This document shows, one piece after another, positions 9,308 through 18,655 of a stretch of 64,000 nt of DNA. Each line of letters begins with the position of its first letter. Within the stretch, counting starts at the first letter, position 1. Under the pieces are notes generated by a model. That model saw nothing but the letters and a program-made list of their open reading frames with translations, was not told the origin of the DNA and searched no databases. The stretch is from the NCBI GenBank assembly GCA_021157965.1, contig JAGGVO010000041.1, forward strand, positions 62,001 through 126,000. Direction: 5' to 3'. The translations under genes and the position numbers were made by a program. The stretch is from Candidatus Neomarinimicrobiota bacterium. Its GTDB lineage: Bacteria; Fidelibacterota; Fidelibacteria; Fidelibacterales; Fidelibacteraceae.

Positions 9308-9871
9308 TCAAGATTCCCCTTCATCCATGGCGGCAGATTGTTGGAATTCATAACTCAGCAGAATTGCTGCCACGGATTTTGCGTCGGTTATCTCTCCCTT
9401 TAACACCATTTGACGTGCTTCATCGAATGGTATATGAAATATTTCAAGAAATTCATCATCATCACGGTTCTCTTTCTGAAAAGATAAACCATGCCCCTCA
9501 TAAAGATAGATGACTTCATCGGTATATCCGATACTGGGATGCGTTTTTCCCAGGTAATTCAAATGTTTACAAGTATATCCCGTTTCTTCCAGCAGCTCAC
9601 GATGGGCCGTTTCTTCCGGGGTTTCTCCCGGATCAATTTTCCCGGCAGGACACTCGATAAAAACCTGGTTGACAGGATATCTGAACTGTTTTTCCAGAAT
9701 GACATCCCCGTTCTCCAAAAAGGGGAGAACGACAACTGCTCCGGGATGACGGATATACTCCCGGATGCTGATCCTGCCGTTCGGGAGTTTCACCTCATCC
9801 AGGTGAACCTTCAGCAGACAGCCGTCATAAACCAGTGTGCCGGATATTTTTTCTTCCTTCAGTGACTTCAC
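9308..9871 (-). CDS. NUDIX hydrolase, ADP-ribose pyrophosphatase-like
   Basis: A 187-aa NUDIX enzyme. The Nudix box GKIDPGETPEETAHRELLEETGY (about residues 79-101) is complete (GX5EX7REUXEEXGU), and the upstream LEKQFRYPVNQ is the typical ADP-ribose pyrophosphatase element. It likely hydrolyses ADP-ribose or a sugar nucleotide. I choose GTG at 9871 because GAGG lies 5 nt before it and the protein then begins VKSLKEEKI, as relatives do. An ATG at 9943 gives a 24-residue longer protein without family support. First gene of the glgB operon. Confidence 0.85.
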   Translation of the reverse strand: MKSLKEEKISGTLVYDGCLLKVHLDEVKLPNGRISIREYIRHPGAVVVLPFLENGDVILEKQFRYPVNQVFIECPAGKIDPGETPEETAHRELLEETGYTCKHLNYLGKTHPSIGYTDEVIYLYEGHGLSFQKENRDDDEFLEIFHIPFDEARQMVLKGEITDAKSVAAILLSYEFQQSAAMDEGES

Positions 9872-10050
9872 AAAGACCTCATGCTTTAGTTGTAAAATGT
9901 AAAGAAACCCCCGTAACAAACAAAGGAGTTCTGTCCCCGGCAATCACTTCAGGATCAGTAACCCTATCTCCGCTCATACAGAAAACTTATTCATAAAGAC
10001 GGTAATAACAAAATGCCGGTCCGTTTATTTTCACACGTTCGACGGAAATA

Positions 10051-10218
10051 TCAGACAAAATGTGGCTTTATCTGTTTATCCGCAAAGCTTTTCACGGCAC
10101 ACGGAAAGGAAATTCCCGAGAGAATGTCGATACTGTAGTGTCCTCTGAAAATAAAAAGGGATCCAATAATTACACAGAGTGAAAACTGATAGAACTGATG
10201 CCGGTATGCCCGGACTGA
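10051..10218 (-). pseudogene. Remnant of a PAP2-superfamily (lipid phosphatase/synthase) C-terminus
   Basis: Directly after the dapF stop, in the same frame, 55 codons without a start encode VIIGSLFIFRGHYSIDILSG near the middle. The HYSID segment has the HxxxD spacing of PAP2 motif 3, as in sphingomyelin-synthase-like and lipid phosphatase proteins, followed by a hydrophobic stretch. The rest of such a gene (motifs 1 and 2) is missing. The remaining bases of 9872-10218 show no other gene. Identification rests on one motif, so it is tentative. Confidence 0.4.
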
Positions 10219-11205
10219 TCAGGGCAGGCATTCCATGCTGAGTTCCCCCTGGCAAATTTCCACAACAGGGGCCGTCATCGTCAGGGAGGCATCCGGATGG
10301 ATGTGGATATGAATGATGCCTCCGGGGACGTGTACATTCATGTCGTTGCCACACAAACCAAGCCGGTGGGCCACAGTGGCTGCGGCACAACTGCTGCTCC
10401 CGGATGCCAGCGTATACCCAACACCCCGCTCCCAGATTTCAATGCGAATCGTCTTCTCGTCCAGGGGGGACATGAACTGAACATTTGTTTTATTTGGAAA
10501 AAGTGTGTGCGTTTCAATCAAGGGACCCCAGGTTTTCGCCAGTTCCGGAGTCAACTCGTTTGGATTTTCAATCAACACCACACAGTGTGGATTTCCTACC
10601 GTAACGGCGGAAATTCTGAAGCAGCGCTTTTTAATCTTCAAGGGTTCATCCAAAACATCGCGGGGTTCCCCCCGAACCGGAATCATCTCGCTCCACAAGC
10701 TGGCTTTTCCCATATCCACCCGAATCAGTCCATCCTTTTCCAAAACCTGCGCCGTGACAACACCCCCTTTTGTTTCAATGGTCACAGGATCGTACCGTAT
10801 ATCCCCCCGGTCAAACAGATAACGGGTAAAAATGCGGAGTCCGTTGCCGCTTTTTTCAAACTCACTGCCATCGGGATTGTACATACGCACGCGGAAATCC
10901 GCTATAACAGATGCAAGGGGGCCGTGAAGCAGTCCGTCCGAACCCACCCCGTAATGCGAATCACACACGCGACGGACAAAATCCGGGGTGAACCTTTCTT
11001 CAGAAATCTCCGGTCCCATGACGATATAATCGTTACCTAATCCATGGTATTTTTTAAAGGGAACATTAAAAACTGAAAGTTCAGAATGGGGATTCTGAGA
11101 GTTGCGCTTTGATACATCTGCCTGAGGTCGTCTGTTCAGCGGCTGTGTTAAGTGCTGAATATCAGACAAGATTTGAAAATCATTTTCGGAAGATTTTTTA
11201 TCCAT
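10219..11205 (-). CDS. dapF: Diaminopimelate epimerase homologue lacking both catalytic cysteines
   Basis: The fold and family are clear: FKKYHGLGNDYIVM, YGVGSDGLL, NPDGSE, GNPHCVV, IWERGVGYTLAS. DapF interconverts LL- and meso-diaminopimelate for lysine and peptidoglycan using two cysteines. Here the first catalytic position (usual MCGNG) reads EKSGNG, giving Ser119 (codon 10849-10851). The second (usual ACGTG) reads ASGSS, giving Ser268 (codon 10402-10404). The protein is 328 aa, about 45 residues longer than typical, with a polar N-terminal extension. There is no convincing later start, because the ATG before FKKYHG is out of frame. It may use serines, be a non-catalytic paralogue, or act on another substrate. 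It lies 40 nt downstream of glyQS. Confidence 0.85.
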   Translation of the reverse strand: MDKKSSENDFQILSDIQHLTQPLNRRPQADVSKRNSQNPHSELSVFNVPFKKYHGLGNDYIVMGPEISEERFTPDFVRRVCDSHYGVGSDGLLHGPLASVIADFRVRMYNPDGSEFEKSGNGLRIFTRYLFDRGDIRYDPVTIETKGGVVTAQVLEKDGLIRVDMGKASLWSEMIPVRGEPRDVLDEPLKIKKRCFRISAVTVGNPHCVVLIENPNELTPELAKTWGPLIETHTLFPNKTNVQFMSPLDEKTIRIEIWERGVGYTLASGSSSCAAATVAHRLGLCGNDMNVHVPGGIIHIHIHPDASLTMTAPVVEICQGELSMECLP

Positions 11206-11245
11206 TCACTTTATTTTTCGGGCAGCCTCTCGTATCCTTATGCCC

Positions 11246-12562
11246 TCATATTCTCTCATCCAGTGCCTTTTCGACCTTATCCAAAGAAACACGAATCTGT
11301 TCCAATGAATCGCGGTCTCGAAGGGTTACGGTTCTGTCTTCCAGGGTCTGGTGATCAATTGTAATGCAAAAGGGCGTACCGGCCTCATCCTGGCGGCGGT
11401 ACCGTTTTCCGATGGATCCACCGGTATCATAGAATGCGGCAAATTTAAAACGAAGGTCCTCATATAATTTTCGTGCAACGTCGGGCATCCCCTCCTTATT
11501 GAATAGTGGGAAAATGGCAACTTTAAAGGGGGCCACCGAGGGATGGAGCCGCAGGACGATCCGGTCGTTATCGGAGTCTTCCCAATAGCCGTCTGCCAAA
11601 AGAGTTAAAACCGTGCGATCAACTCCGGCAGAGGTTTCCACCACAGCTGGAATGATTTTCTGTCCCCGGTTATCCTGATCCACATAATGGAGCTTCTTCC
11701 CGCTGAGCTTGATATGCCGGGTCAGGTCATAAGTCCCGCGATCTGCAATGCCTTCCAGCTCGGAAAATCCGTATGGGAATTCATATTCCACATCATAACA
11801 GGCCGTGGAATAGTGTGCCAGTTCATCTTTGCCATGAGCCCTGAGACGGAGTTTCTCCGGGGTAATTCCCAGGGATTTGAACCAGTTCAACCGTTCCTGT
11901 GCCCAATATTCAAGCCATTGGCTGTTTTCGCCGGGACGGATAAAAAATTCCATCTCCATCTGTTCAAATTCCCGGGTTCTGAATATAAAATTTCCTGTCG
12001 TGATCTCATTCCGGAAGGCTTTTCCCAATTGGGCAATGCCAAAGGGGAGTTTCACCCGGTTGGATGAAACCACATTGTCAAAATTCACAAAAATCCCCTG
12101 GGCGGTTTCCGGCCTCAGATAAATTTCCTGTGCCCCTTCTTCCGTCGATCCAAGAAAAGTTTTAAACATGAGATTGAACTGCCGGGGTTGTCCCAGATCT
12201 CCCTGGCATTCAGGACACTGAGCGGTTCCCTCCGGCAGATCGTCCTGGCGGAATCTGCGGCGGCATTTCCGGCATTCCACCATGGGGTCGTGAAAATTCT
12301 CCACGTGTCCTGATGCTTCCCATACTTTGGGATGCATGAGTATGGCTGCATCCATACCCAGAACATCCTCCCGGGCTGTGACCATATCCCGCCACCAGAG
12401 ATTTTTCACATTCCGTTTCAGTTCAACACCCAGGGGACCATAATCGTAAACGGCATTGATCCCACCGTAAATTTCACTGCTTTGAAATAAAAATCCTCTC
12501 CGGCGGCTGAGGGCTACCAATTTTTCCATCAGAGGATAGGACAAGGGTTTTACAGACGTCAT
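11246..12562 (-). CDS. glyQS: Glycyl-tRNA synthetase, single-chain dimeric type
   Basis: Class II aminoacyl-tRNA synthetase that charges tRNA-Gly. The 438-aa chain has the eukaryotic/archaeal/Thermus-type architecture, not the GlyQ+GlyS tetramer: RRGFLFQSSEIYGGINAVYDYGP at the start, LRPETAQGIF, motif 2 in FRNEITTGNFIFRTREFEQMEMEFF, motif 3-like SAGVDRTVLTLL, and an anticodon domain from about residue 340. A CX2C...CX2C insertion (CRKCRRRF...CPEC, about residues 97-120) probably binds zinc. The ATG is in an ATGA overlap with the stop of topA. Confidence 0.96.
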   Translation of the reverse strand: MTSVKPLSYPLMEKLVALSRRRGFLFQSSEIYGGINAVYDYGPLGVELKRNVKNLWWRDMVTAREDVLGMDAAILMHPKVWEASGHVENFHDPMVECRKCRRRFRQDDLPEGTAQCPECQGDLGQPRQFNLMFKTFLGSTEEGAQEIYLRPETAQGIFVNFDNVVSSNRVKLPFGIAQLGKAFRNEITTGNFIFRTREFEQMEMEFFIRPGENSQWLEYWAQERLNWFKSLGITPEKLRLRAHGKDELAHYSTACYDVEYEFPYGFSELEGIADRGTYDLTRHIKLSGKKLHYVDQDNRGQKIIPAVVETSAGVDRTVLTLLADGYWEDSDNDRIVLRLHPSVAPFKVAIFPLFNKEGMPDVARKLYEDLRFKFAAFYDTGGSIGKRYRRQDEAGTPFCITIDHQTLEDRTVTLRDRDSLEQIRVSLDKVEKALDERI

Positions 12563-14880
12563 GAATGTTTTTTTCCTTTCCGTTTTCCGGATTTCTTTGC
12601 GGCACCGGCTTTAATAAGTTCGTGACATTGCTCCAGGGTCAGGGATGCCGGATCCGTCGTTTTGGGTATTGTTGTATTTTTTTTCTTATAGGAAATATAG
12701 GGACCGAACCGGCCATTCAAAATTTTTAATCCCGGTTCTTCCGGGAATTCTTTAATGAGTTTTTTCTTCTCTTTTTCCCGTTTGGCTTCAATGATTTCTA
12801 TCGCCCGGTCCGGGGTCACCGAGAGGGGGTCATCCTCTTTTCCAAGGGAATAAAAACTGTTCTTGTGTTTTACGTAGGGACCGAACCGGCCAATGTTGGC
12901 GGTTACCGGCTCTCCTTCATACTCGCCGACAGTCCGGGGCAGTTTGAAAAGTTCCAGGGCTTCTTCAAGCGTGATGGTCTCCAGGCTCTGGTTATCCCGC
13001 AAACCGGCAAAACGGGGTTTCAGGGCTTCATCCGCTTTCCCGATTTGCGCCATGGGACCGTAGCGGCCGATTTTTACAAAGACATCCCGACCACTTTCGG
13101 GATCTTTTCCCAGGTAGCGTTCTCCCTTGAATTTTTCCGATTCCTTCATCGTTTTTTCAACATTTTCATGAAAGGGGCCATAAAAATCCCGGATCATGTC
13201 CACCCAGTCTACCCGTCCGTCAGCAATGCGGTCGAATTCCACTTCTACATCAGCCGTAAATCCATAATCCATGATATTCTGAAAATGTTTCATCAGGAAC
13301 TGATTCACCACCTGGCCGATATCCGTGGGAAAGAGTTTTTTCTTTTCCGCCCCCTGGATTTCAATGCCGGTTTTTTCCGAAACTTTCCCGTTATTCAGAA
13401 TGAATATTTTAAATTCCCGTTTCTCTCCGGGACGGCTTTCATTCACTACGTATTTCCGCTTTTGAATGGTGGATATTGTAGGAGCATAGGTTGAGGGACG
13501 GCCAATACCCAATTCCTCCAGTTTTCGAACCAGGGCTGCTTCAGAATACCGGGGCGGAGCCTTTGTAAAGCGCTCCCGGCCTTCCATTGCCTGGAGGATA
13601 AGTGCATCATTCACTGCCAGACGGGGGAGCCCGGCCGTTTCCTCATTTGATTCTTCGTCCCGGGATTCCTGATAGACCCGGAGGAAACCGTCAAAAACAA
13701 TCACCTGTCCCTTCGCAACCAGCTTTTCCGGACGGGTGGATATGTTGATGCTTACCTGTGTGTTTTCCAGTTTTGCCGGTGCCATCTGGCTGGCAATCAT
13801 CCGTTTGCGGATTAAATCGTATAATCGCTGCTGATTCCTGTCCCCCTGAATGGTTTCCCGACTCAGATAAGAGGGACGGATGGCTTCGTGGGCTTCCTGG
13901 GCGGATTTGCTTTTTGTAGTAAAATTTCGGGGTTTTGAATATTCTTTTCCATACCGGGCCGTAATCAGTTCTTTGGCCGCACCAATGGCCATGGAGGAAA
14001 GATTCACCGAATCTGTTCTCATGTACGTGATATAACCGGCTTCATATAATTTCTGCGCTACAGACATGGTCCGTGAGACGGAAAATCCCAGTTTGCGCCC
14101 GGCTTCCTGTTGTAAGGTGGATGTGGTAAAAGGAGGTGCGGGATTTTTAACAGCCGGTTTCCGTGAGATGTCGCTGACAGTAAACTCTGCATTCCGGCAA
14201 TCCTCAAGAAATTCCCTTGCTTTTTCTGCCTCGGATATTTTTTCCGGTAATTCTGTCGAAAAAGTCTCATTTTCACGCTTTTCGGGATGGAATTCCCCCG
14301 TGATTTTAAAATAATTTTCAGGTTTGAAATTCCGGATTTCAACTTCCCGCTCCACGATCAGGCGCACGGCCACACTTTGAACCCTGCCGGCGGAAAGGGC
14401 CGGTTTTACTTTTTTCCAGAGGACGGGCGAAACCTCAAATCCCACCAGTCGATCCAACACACGGCGTGCCTGCTGGGCATCCACCAGATGCCGATCAATA
14501 TGGCGGGGATTCTTTAAGGCCTCCTCAATGGCCTGTTTGGTGATTTCATGAAAAACAATCCGGTATGTCTTTTCCGGATCCAGGTCCAGTACCCGACACA
14601 AATGCCAGGCAATGGCTTCACCCTCCCGGTCTTCATCAGAGGCTAAAAAGATCTTTCCCGCTTCGGAAACTTTCTCTTTCAAAGCCTTGATCACTTTCTT
14701 CTTATCCGGAGGAATGATATACGAGGGTTCAAAATTCCCCTCCACATTCACACCCATGCTTTTAGGCGGCAGATCCCGCACATGTCCCATGGATGCGACG
14801 ACATCGTAATCCTTTCCAAGAAACCGGCTGATGGTTTTTGCTTTTGACGGTGATTCAACAATGATCAGATTTTTACTCAC
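12559..14880 (-). CDS. topA: DNA topoisomerase I
   Basis: Type IA topoisomerase that relaxes negative supercoils. The 773-aa chain begins with the TOPRIM domain (IIVESPSKAKTI, ASDEDREGEAIAWH). The active-site Tyr is in YITYMRTDSVNLS (about residue 300), and domains II/III follow. The C-terminus carries three TopA repeat units (KIGRYGPMAQ, NIGRFGPYVK, LNGRFGPYIS) instead of Cys4 zinc fingers, and a basic tail. GTG start with GGAGG 5 nt upstream. Confidence 0.96.
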   Translation of the reverse strand: MSKNLIIVESPSKAKTISRFLGKDYDVVASMGHVRDLPPKSMGVNVEGNFEPSYIIPPDKKKVIKALKEKVSEAGKIFLASDEDREGEAIAWHLCRVLDLDPEKTYRIVFHEITKQAIEEALKNPRHIDRHLVDAQQARRVLDRLVGFEVSPVLWKKVKPALSAGRVQSVAVRLIVEREVEIRNFKPENYFKITGEFHPEKRENETFSTELPEKISEAEKAREFLEDCRNAEFTVSDISRKPAVKNPAPPFTTSTLQQEAGRKLGFSVSRTMSVAQKLYEAGYITYMRTDSVNLSSMAIGAAKELITARYGKEYSKPRNFTTKSKSAQEAHEAIRPSYLSRETIQGDRNQQRLYDLIRKRMIASQMAPAKLENTQVSINISTRPEKLVAKGQVIVFDGFLRVYQESRDEESNEETAGLPRLAVNDALILQAMEGRERFTKAPPRYSEAALVRKLEELGIGRPSTYAPTISTIQKRKYVVNESRPGEKREFKIFILNNGKVSEKTGIEIQGAEKKKLFPTDIGQVVNQFLMKHFQNIMDYGFTADVEVEFDRIADGRVDWVDMIRDFYGPFHENVEKTMKESEKFKGERYLGKDPESGRDVFVKIGRYGPMAQIGKADEALKPRFAGLRDNQSLETITLEEALELFKLPRTVGEYEGEPVTANIGRFGPYVKHKNSFYSLGKEDDPLSVTPDRAIEIIEAKREKEKKKLIKEFPEEPGLKILNGRFGPYISYKKKNTTIPKTTDPASLTLEQCHELIKAGAAKKSGKRKGKKHS

Positions 14881-14945
14881 CCAAACCTCCGTTTTATGAG
14901 GGCAAATTTACAAAAGTGAATCTGAATCGCAAATATTCTCAGGAC

Positions 14946-15818
14946 TCAGGGGCGAAAAAAGCTAATAAATCGATCATCTTTTTGATAATCGGGATGAATA
15001 TTCAGGTCTTTATAGGAATGAAAAATCTCTTTCACGGCCTCCTTCTGGGGAGGTCCGCCAAATTCCAGGACCGCCAATCCTCCGGGAAGCAGCCAGTCAT
15101 GAAACCTTTCGGCAAAATGCCTGTAAAAGGCCAGGCCATCCTGGCGGTCAGTCAGGGCCAGAGGCGGTTCATAATAACCTACATTTTTCGGAAGATATTC
15201 CATCTCCCCTTCGGCAATATAGGGAGGATTGCTGACAATGATATCGTAAGGTTCAGGTGCCTCCCAGTGAAAAACATCCTCCTGGAAAATACTGATCCGG
15301 TTCATCAAATTATGAAATCTGCAATTCTTTTTCAGGATATCAACGGCCTGCGGAGAAACCTCCAGGGCATGAACACGGGCCATGGGCAGATGTTTTGCCA
15401 AAGCAATGGCTATGGCACCGGATCCGCTGCCGATATCCAGAATGGAAAAGGGGGCCGTTCGATTCCCGGCCTGCGTGATCACAAATTCCACCAGGCGTTC
15501 CGTTTCAGGACGGGGTATCAGCACATCGGGGCTAACAGTAAGGGAAATGCCGTAAAAATCCGCCTGGCCGATCACCTGTTGGACCGGCTGGTGGGCAGCA
15601 CATCGAAGGAGCAATGGCTTATATTGGTTCAGTTCATCACGACTCAGGGGGCGGTCAAAATTCAGATACAAATCAACACGGGACATTTTCAGTACGTGGG
15701 TCAGCATCCATTCCACGGCGGTACGTGCATCTTCAACGCCTTTTTCCCGAAGGTAGTCAACAGACCAGTTCAGCAGTTCTATTAAACCCCAGATTTTATC
15801 CCGTGTTTGTTCCGTCAT
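14946..15818 (-). CDS. prmC: Release factor glutamine methyltransferase
   Basis: PrmC (HemK) methylates the Gln of the GGQ motif in RF1/RF2. The 290-aa protein has the N-terminal helical bundle (about residues 1-80), LIPRPETERLVEFV, the SAM-binding ILDIGSGSGAIAIALAK, and the catalytic VSNPPYIAEGE. Its substrate gene prfA lies immediately upstream (4-nt gap), the classical prfA-prmC pair. Confidence 0.94.
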   Translation of the reverse strand: MTEQTRDKIWGLIELLNWSVDYLREKGVEDARTAVEWMLTHVLKMSRVDLYLNFDRPLSRDELNQYKPLLLRCAAHQPVQQVIGQADFYGISLTVSPDVLIPRPETERLVEFVITQAGNRTAPFSILDIGSGSGAIAIALAKHLPMARVHALEVSPQAVDILKKNCRFHNLMNRISIFQEDVFHWEAPEPYDIIVSNPPYIAEGEMEYLPKNVGYYEPPLALTDRQDGLAFYRHFAERFHDWLLPGGLAVLEFGGPPQKEAVKEIFHSYKDLNIHPDYQKDDRFISFFRP

Positions 15819-15822
15819 GGAA

Positions 15823-16884
15823 TCAGAGATTTTTCAGTTTTTCCATGTTATCCGCCAGGGTCAACTCTTCTATGAGCTCATCCAGATCACCATCCATCAC
15901 GGCGGTAAGGTTGTGGGCCGTATAATTGATTCTGTGATCCGTTATCCGTCCCTGAGGGAAGTTATACGTGCGGATTTTAGCACTTCTGTCCCCGGTGGAA
16001 ACCTGGGATTTCCGTTCTTCGGCAATGGACTTCTTCTGAGCCTCGGCCATTTCCGAGTAGACACGGCTATATAAAATTTTCATGGCTTTTTCTTTATTCT
16101 TATGCTGCGAACTCTCATCCTGGCAGGTTACCACAATTCCGGTGGGAAAATGGGTAATACGAATGGCCGAATCGGTTTTGTTTACATGTTGTCCGCCATG
16201 CCCGGAGGCCCTGTACGTATCAATGCGGATATCTTTTTCGTCGATTTCCACATCCACATCATCCATTTCAGGAAGGACGGCCACAGTGGCTGCGGATGTA
16301 TGAATCCGCCCGGAGCTTTCGGTGACCGGTACACGTTGAACACGGTGAACTCCTGATTCATATTTCAGCTTGCTGTATACACTATCCCCGGAAATCAGCA
16401 TGGATATTTCCTTCAAGCCGCCGATACCCAGCTCGGAAGAGGTCAGCACTTCTATTTTCCATCCCTGCCTTTCGGCATAGCGGGTATACATCCGGTACAG
16501 ATCGGCAGCAAACAAGGCCGCTTCATCTCCTCCGGTTCCGCTGCGGATCTCCAGAATCGTATTCCGGTCGTCATTGGGGTCCCTGGGGATCAGCAGAAAT
16601 TTCAGCTGCTCCTCCATGGATTCTTTTTCTGCAAGCAGTCCATCCAGTTCTTCCCGGACAATCTGCTTCAATTCGGCATCGTTCCCCCTGAGGATTTGTT
16701 CATCCTCGTGGATATGATCTAAAAGCTGTTCATATTTTTCCGTTGCGCGGACGATGGGTTCCAGATTTTTCTGATCACGGGTGAGTTGTTTATACCGCTC
16801 CTGGTCCCTGAAAATATCCGGGTCTGCCAGCGTTTCCAGTATCTCCTGATACCGGATTTTGATGTGTTCAAGTTTATCTCTCAT
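15823..16884 (-). CDS. prfA: Peptide chain release factor 1
   Basis: RF1 terminates translation at UAA and UAG. The 353-aa chain has the coiled-coil N-terminus, the anticodon-mimic PVT in [15 protein letters not shown], and the GGQ loop in [19 protein letters not shown] (about residue 230). PVT rather than SPF identifies RF1, not RF2. It overlaps the stop of the DUF1385 gene by one base (TAATG). Genes in this window that end in TGA would need RF2, encoded elsewhere. Confidence 0.96.
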   Translation of the reverse strand: MRDKLEHIKIRYQEILETLADPDIFRDQERYKQLTRDQKNLEPIVRATEKYEQLLDHIHEDEQILRGNDAELKQIVREELDGLLAEKESMEEQLKFLLIPRDPNDDRNTILEIRSGTGGDEAALFAADLYRMYTRYAERQGWKIEVLTSSELGIGGLKEISMLISGDSVYSKLKYESGVHRVQRVPVTESSGRIHTSAATVAVLPEMDDVDVEIDEKDIRIDTYRASGHGGQHVNKTDSAIRITHFPTGIVVTCQDESSQHKNKEKAMKILYSRVYSEMAEAQKKSIAEERKSQVSTGDRSAKIRTYNFPQGRITDHRINYTAHNLTAVMDGDLDELIEELTLADNMEKLKNL

Positions 16885-17873
16885 TAGTCAACAGCTTCGG
16901 CGATGTATTCTTTGCCGGTATAGGCATCCCAATCTTTGTCAAAAGCGGTTCTGAGGGCTGTCAGGGCACATTCGATCTGACTGTCGTCGGGTTGGGATGT
17001 CGTAATGCGCTGGAGCCACAACCCCGGCTTTGTCATCCAGCCGATCCAGGGCTTATTCATGTGCCTGCTTGTCCATTTCAGCACCTCATATCCCACTCCC
17101 ATCACCAGAGGTATCAGGGGCAGGTGGACCAGAAGCCGGGTTGTCAAAGACATGGGACCGTGAAAGGCCATAATGACGGAATCAATCACGGCATACATGA
17201 TAATGGCATTTATCAGCGTGATAAAAAGGAAACTGGTACCGCAGCGGGGATGAAAGGTGGAAAAGGGGCGGATATTCTCAAGGGTCATATCCCGTCCGTG
17301 TTCAAAGGCAAACACCGTTTTATGTTCCGCTCCGTGATATTCAAACAAGCGCTTAATATCCTTCATCCGGCTGATTAAAAATAAATAGACCAGAAAAAAG
17401 AAAATTCGAAATAGTCCCGCCACCAGATTGAAAAGCCAGGCTGTTTTTTCGATTGCAAAGACTTTCGTTGTCAACCACAGGGGGAGGACGGCAAAAAGGC
17501 CCAGGGCCAGAGCAAAGGAAAAAAGTATCGTGAGCGAATTATAGACTTTTTCCCAAAAGGCACTTGTCTTTTTGTCCGGTTCCGGCATGGCATGATCCGC
17601 GGAAAACCGGAGAGTTTCCATGCCTATTTTCATGGATTCAAAAAGGGAAACAATGCCCCGGATAATGGGCAAACCGAGCCACTTGATCCGTTTGGATGCG
17701 GAAATAAAGAGTTTTCGTTCCGTAACAATCGTCTGATCCGGGATCCGCACGGCTGTTGCATAAGCGCCGGGGACCCTCATCATGACACCCTCGATCACTG
17801 CCTGTCCCCCCACAAGGATGGAGGATTTCTGAAGCATCAGAATCAGGCTCCGGGTGAACCGCCGGTATTTCAT
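16884..17873 (-). CDS. DUF1385 membrane protein (YqhQ-like)
   Basis: A 329-aa membrane protein of unknown function, recognised by the DUF1385 signature [19 protein letters not shown] near the N-terminus, [16 protein letters not shown] and [10 protein letters not shown]. About four transmembrane segments follow residue 110. The gene commonly neighbours rpmE and prfA, as here. Two starts are possible: ATG at 17873 (MKYRRF, no clear SD) or ATG at 17837 ([15 protein letters not shown] 10 nt upstream). The second gives the more usual family N-terminus. Confidence 0.87.
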   Translation of the reverse strand: MKYRRFTRSLILMLQKSSILVGGQAVIEGVMMRVPGAYATAVRIPDQTIVTERKLFISASKRIKWLGLPIIRGIVSLFESMKIGMETLRFSADHAMPEPDKKTSAFWEKVYNSLTILFSFALALGLFAVLPLWLTTKVFAIEKTAWLFNLVAGLFRIFFFLVYLFLISRMKDIKRLFEYHGAEHKTVFAFEHGRDMTLENIRPFSTFHPRCGTSFLFITLINAIIMYAVIDSVIMAFHGPMSLTTRLLVHLPLIPLVMGVGYEVLKWTSRHMNKPWIGWMTKPGLWLQRITTSQPDDSQIECALTALRTAFDKDWDAYTGKEYIAEAVD

Positions 17874-17880
17874 AGGTGGG

Positions 17881-18090
17881 CTACTTTTTGGGATTGATAT
17901 TGTATTTTCTGTTGTATTTCTCAATACGACCCGCCGTATCCAGCAATTTCTGCTTTCCCGTATAAAAGGGATGGCAGGCAGAACAGATTTCAATCCGCAT
18001 ATCTCCCACTGTACTCCGGGTTTCTATTACGTTCCCACAGGAGCAAGTAATCGTGCAGGGTTCATATTTCGGGTGAATTTTATCTCTCAT
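17881..18090 (-). CDS. rpmE: 50S ribosomal protein L31, zinc-ribbon type
   Basis: L31 of 69 aa: [20 protein letters not shown]...[28 protein letters not shown]. The cysteines (CSC and CSAC) show the zinc-containing (C+) form. It heads the rpmE-DUF1385-prfA-prmC transcript. On the minus strand upstream, a TATAAT lies about 60 bases before the start, without a good -35 partner. Confidence 0.96.
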   Translation of the reverse strand: MRDKIHPKYEPCTITCSCGNVIETRSTVGDMRIEICSACHPFYTGKQKLLDTAGRIEKYNRKYNINPKK

Positions 18091-18218
18091 GAGAATCCTC
18101 TTGTCTTTTCTTTCAGCCCGGTATCTTACAAATGACTACAGAAAAAAACAAATTATATTTGTCCGCACTGCATTAAAGCAGGATAGCCTGACTTTGGTAG
18201 TATTCTGTTTATAGCTGA

Positions 18219-18464
18219 TCCTTACAACGGGGACAGAACCTTGCAAAAGCCCGGAGGAAAGACCCACTGGCCAAATTAACGCCGGCACTTTTACACTATC
18301 GCTTATATCTCACCTTAACTGATATTCCCGACCATCTTGTTCCGGTTTTTGAAGACCTTCAGCGGCAGGAGATCGGACACCAGAAACGCATTATGAAAAT
18401 GATTGAAAACGAAACCAAAACCCCATCGGGAGGGGGGCCAGATGACCTTTCTTGTATCTGTTGA
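18219..18464 (+). pseudogene. Degraded rubrerythrin/ferritin-like fragment
   Basis: An 82-codon open stretch without a start codon encodes LLHYRLYLTLTD, then VFEDLQRQEIGHQKRIMKMI. This has the second-helix pattern of ferritin-like/rubrerythrin proteins, with an ExxH (EIGH) di-iron ligand pair. The first half-helix ligands and the rubredoxin domain are absent. It overlaps the start of the peroxiredoxin remnant that follows. Rubrerythrin and peroxiredoxin are frequent partners in anaerobes, which supports the reading, but the similarity is short. The rest of 18091-18218 shows no gene. Confidence 0.4.
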
Positions 18465-18653
18465 AGCCCCTGATTTCACGGCGTCGTCCGTCATGCCGGA
18501 CAATACAATCAATCCGTCATTTCGCTTATCGGATTATAAAGGAAAACCGTTAGTCCTGTTTTTTTGACCTATACCCGGGAGACGGGCGGGGTGTGTCCTG
18601 CGGGCCGGGAATCCGGCAAATCGGCCATTGGGGCCGGCAGCGAAGTTGTTTAA
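18442..18653 (+). pseudogene. Degraded 2-Cys peroxiredoxin (AhpC/Prx1-like)
   Basis: An ATG with a strong SD (GGGAGGGGGG) begins a 41-codon frame: APDFTASSVMPDNTI, FRLSDYKGKPLVLFF, then TGA. This is the conserved Prx1/AhpC N-terminus, normally followed by YPLDFTFVCPSE. The break falls in a run of seven T. In the shifted frame the sequence continues TYTRETGGVCPAGRE ... GAGSEVV and stops, so the peroxidatic-Cys segment VCP is recognisable but displaced. The remaining ~120 residues of the enzyme are absent. It is a decayed gene unless the sequence contains assembly errors. Confidence 0.72.
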
Positions 18654-18655
18654 AG

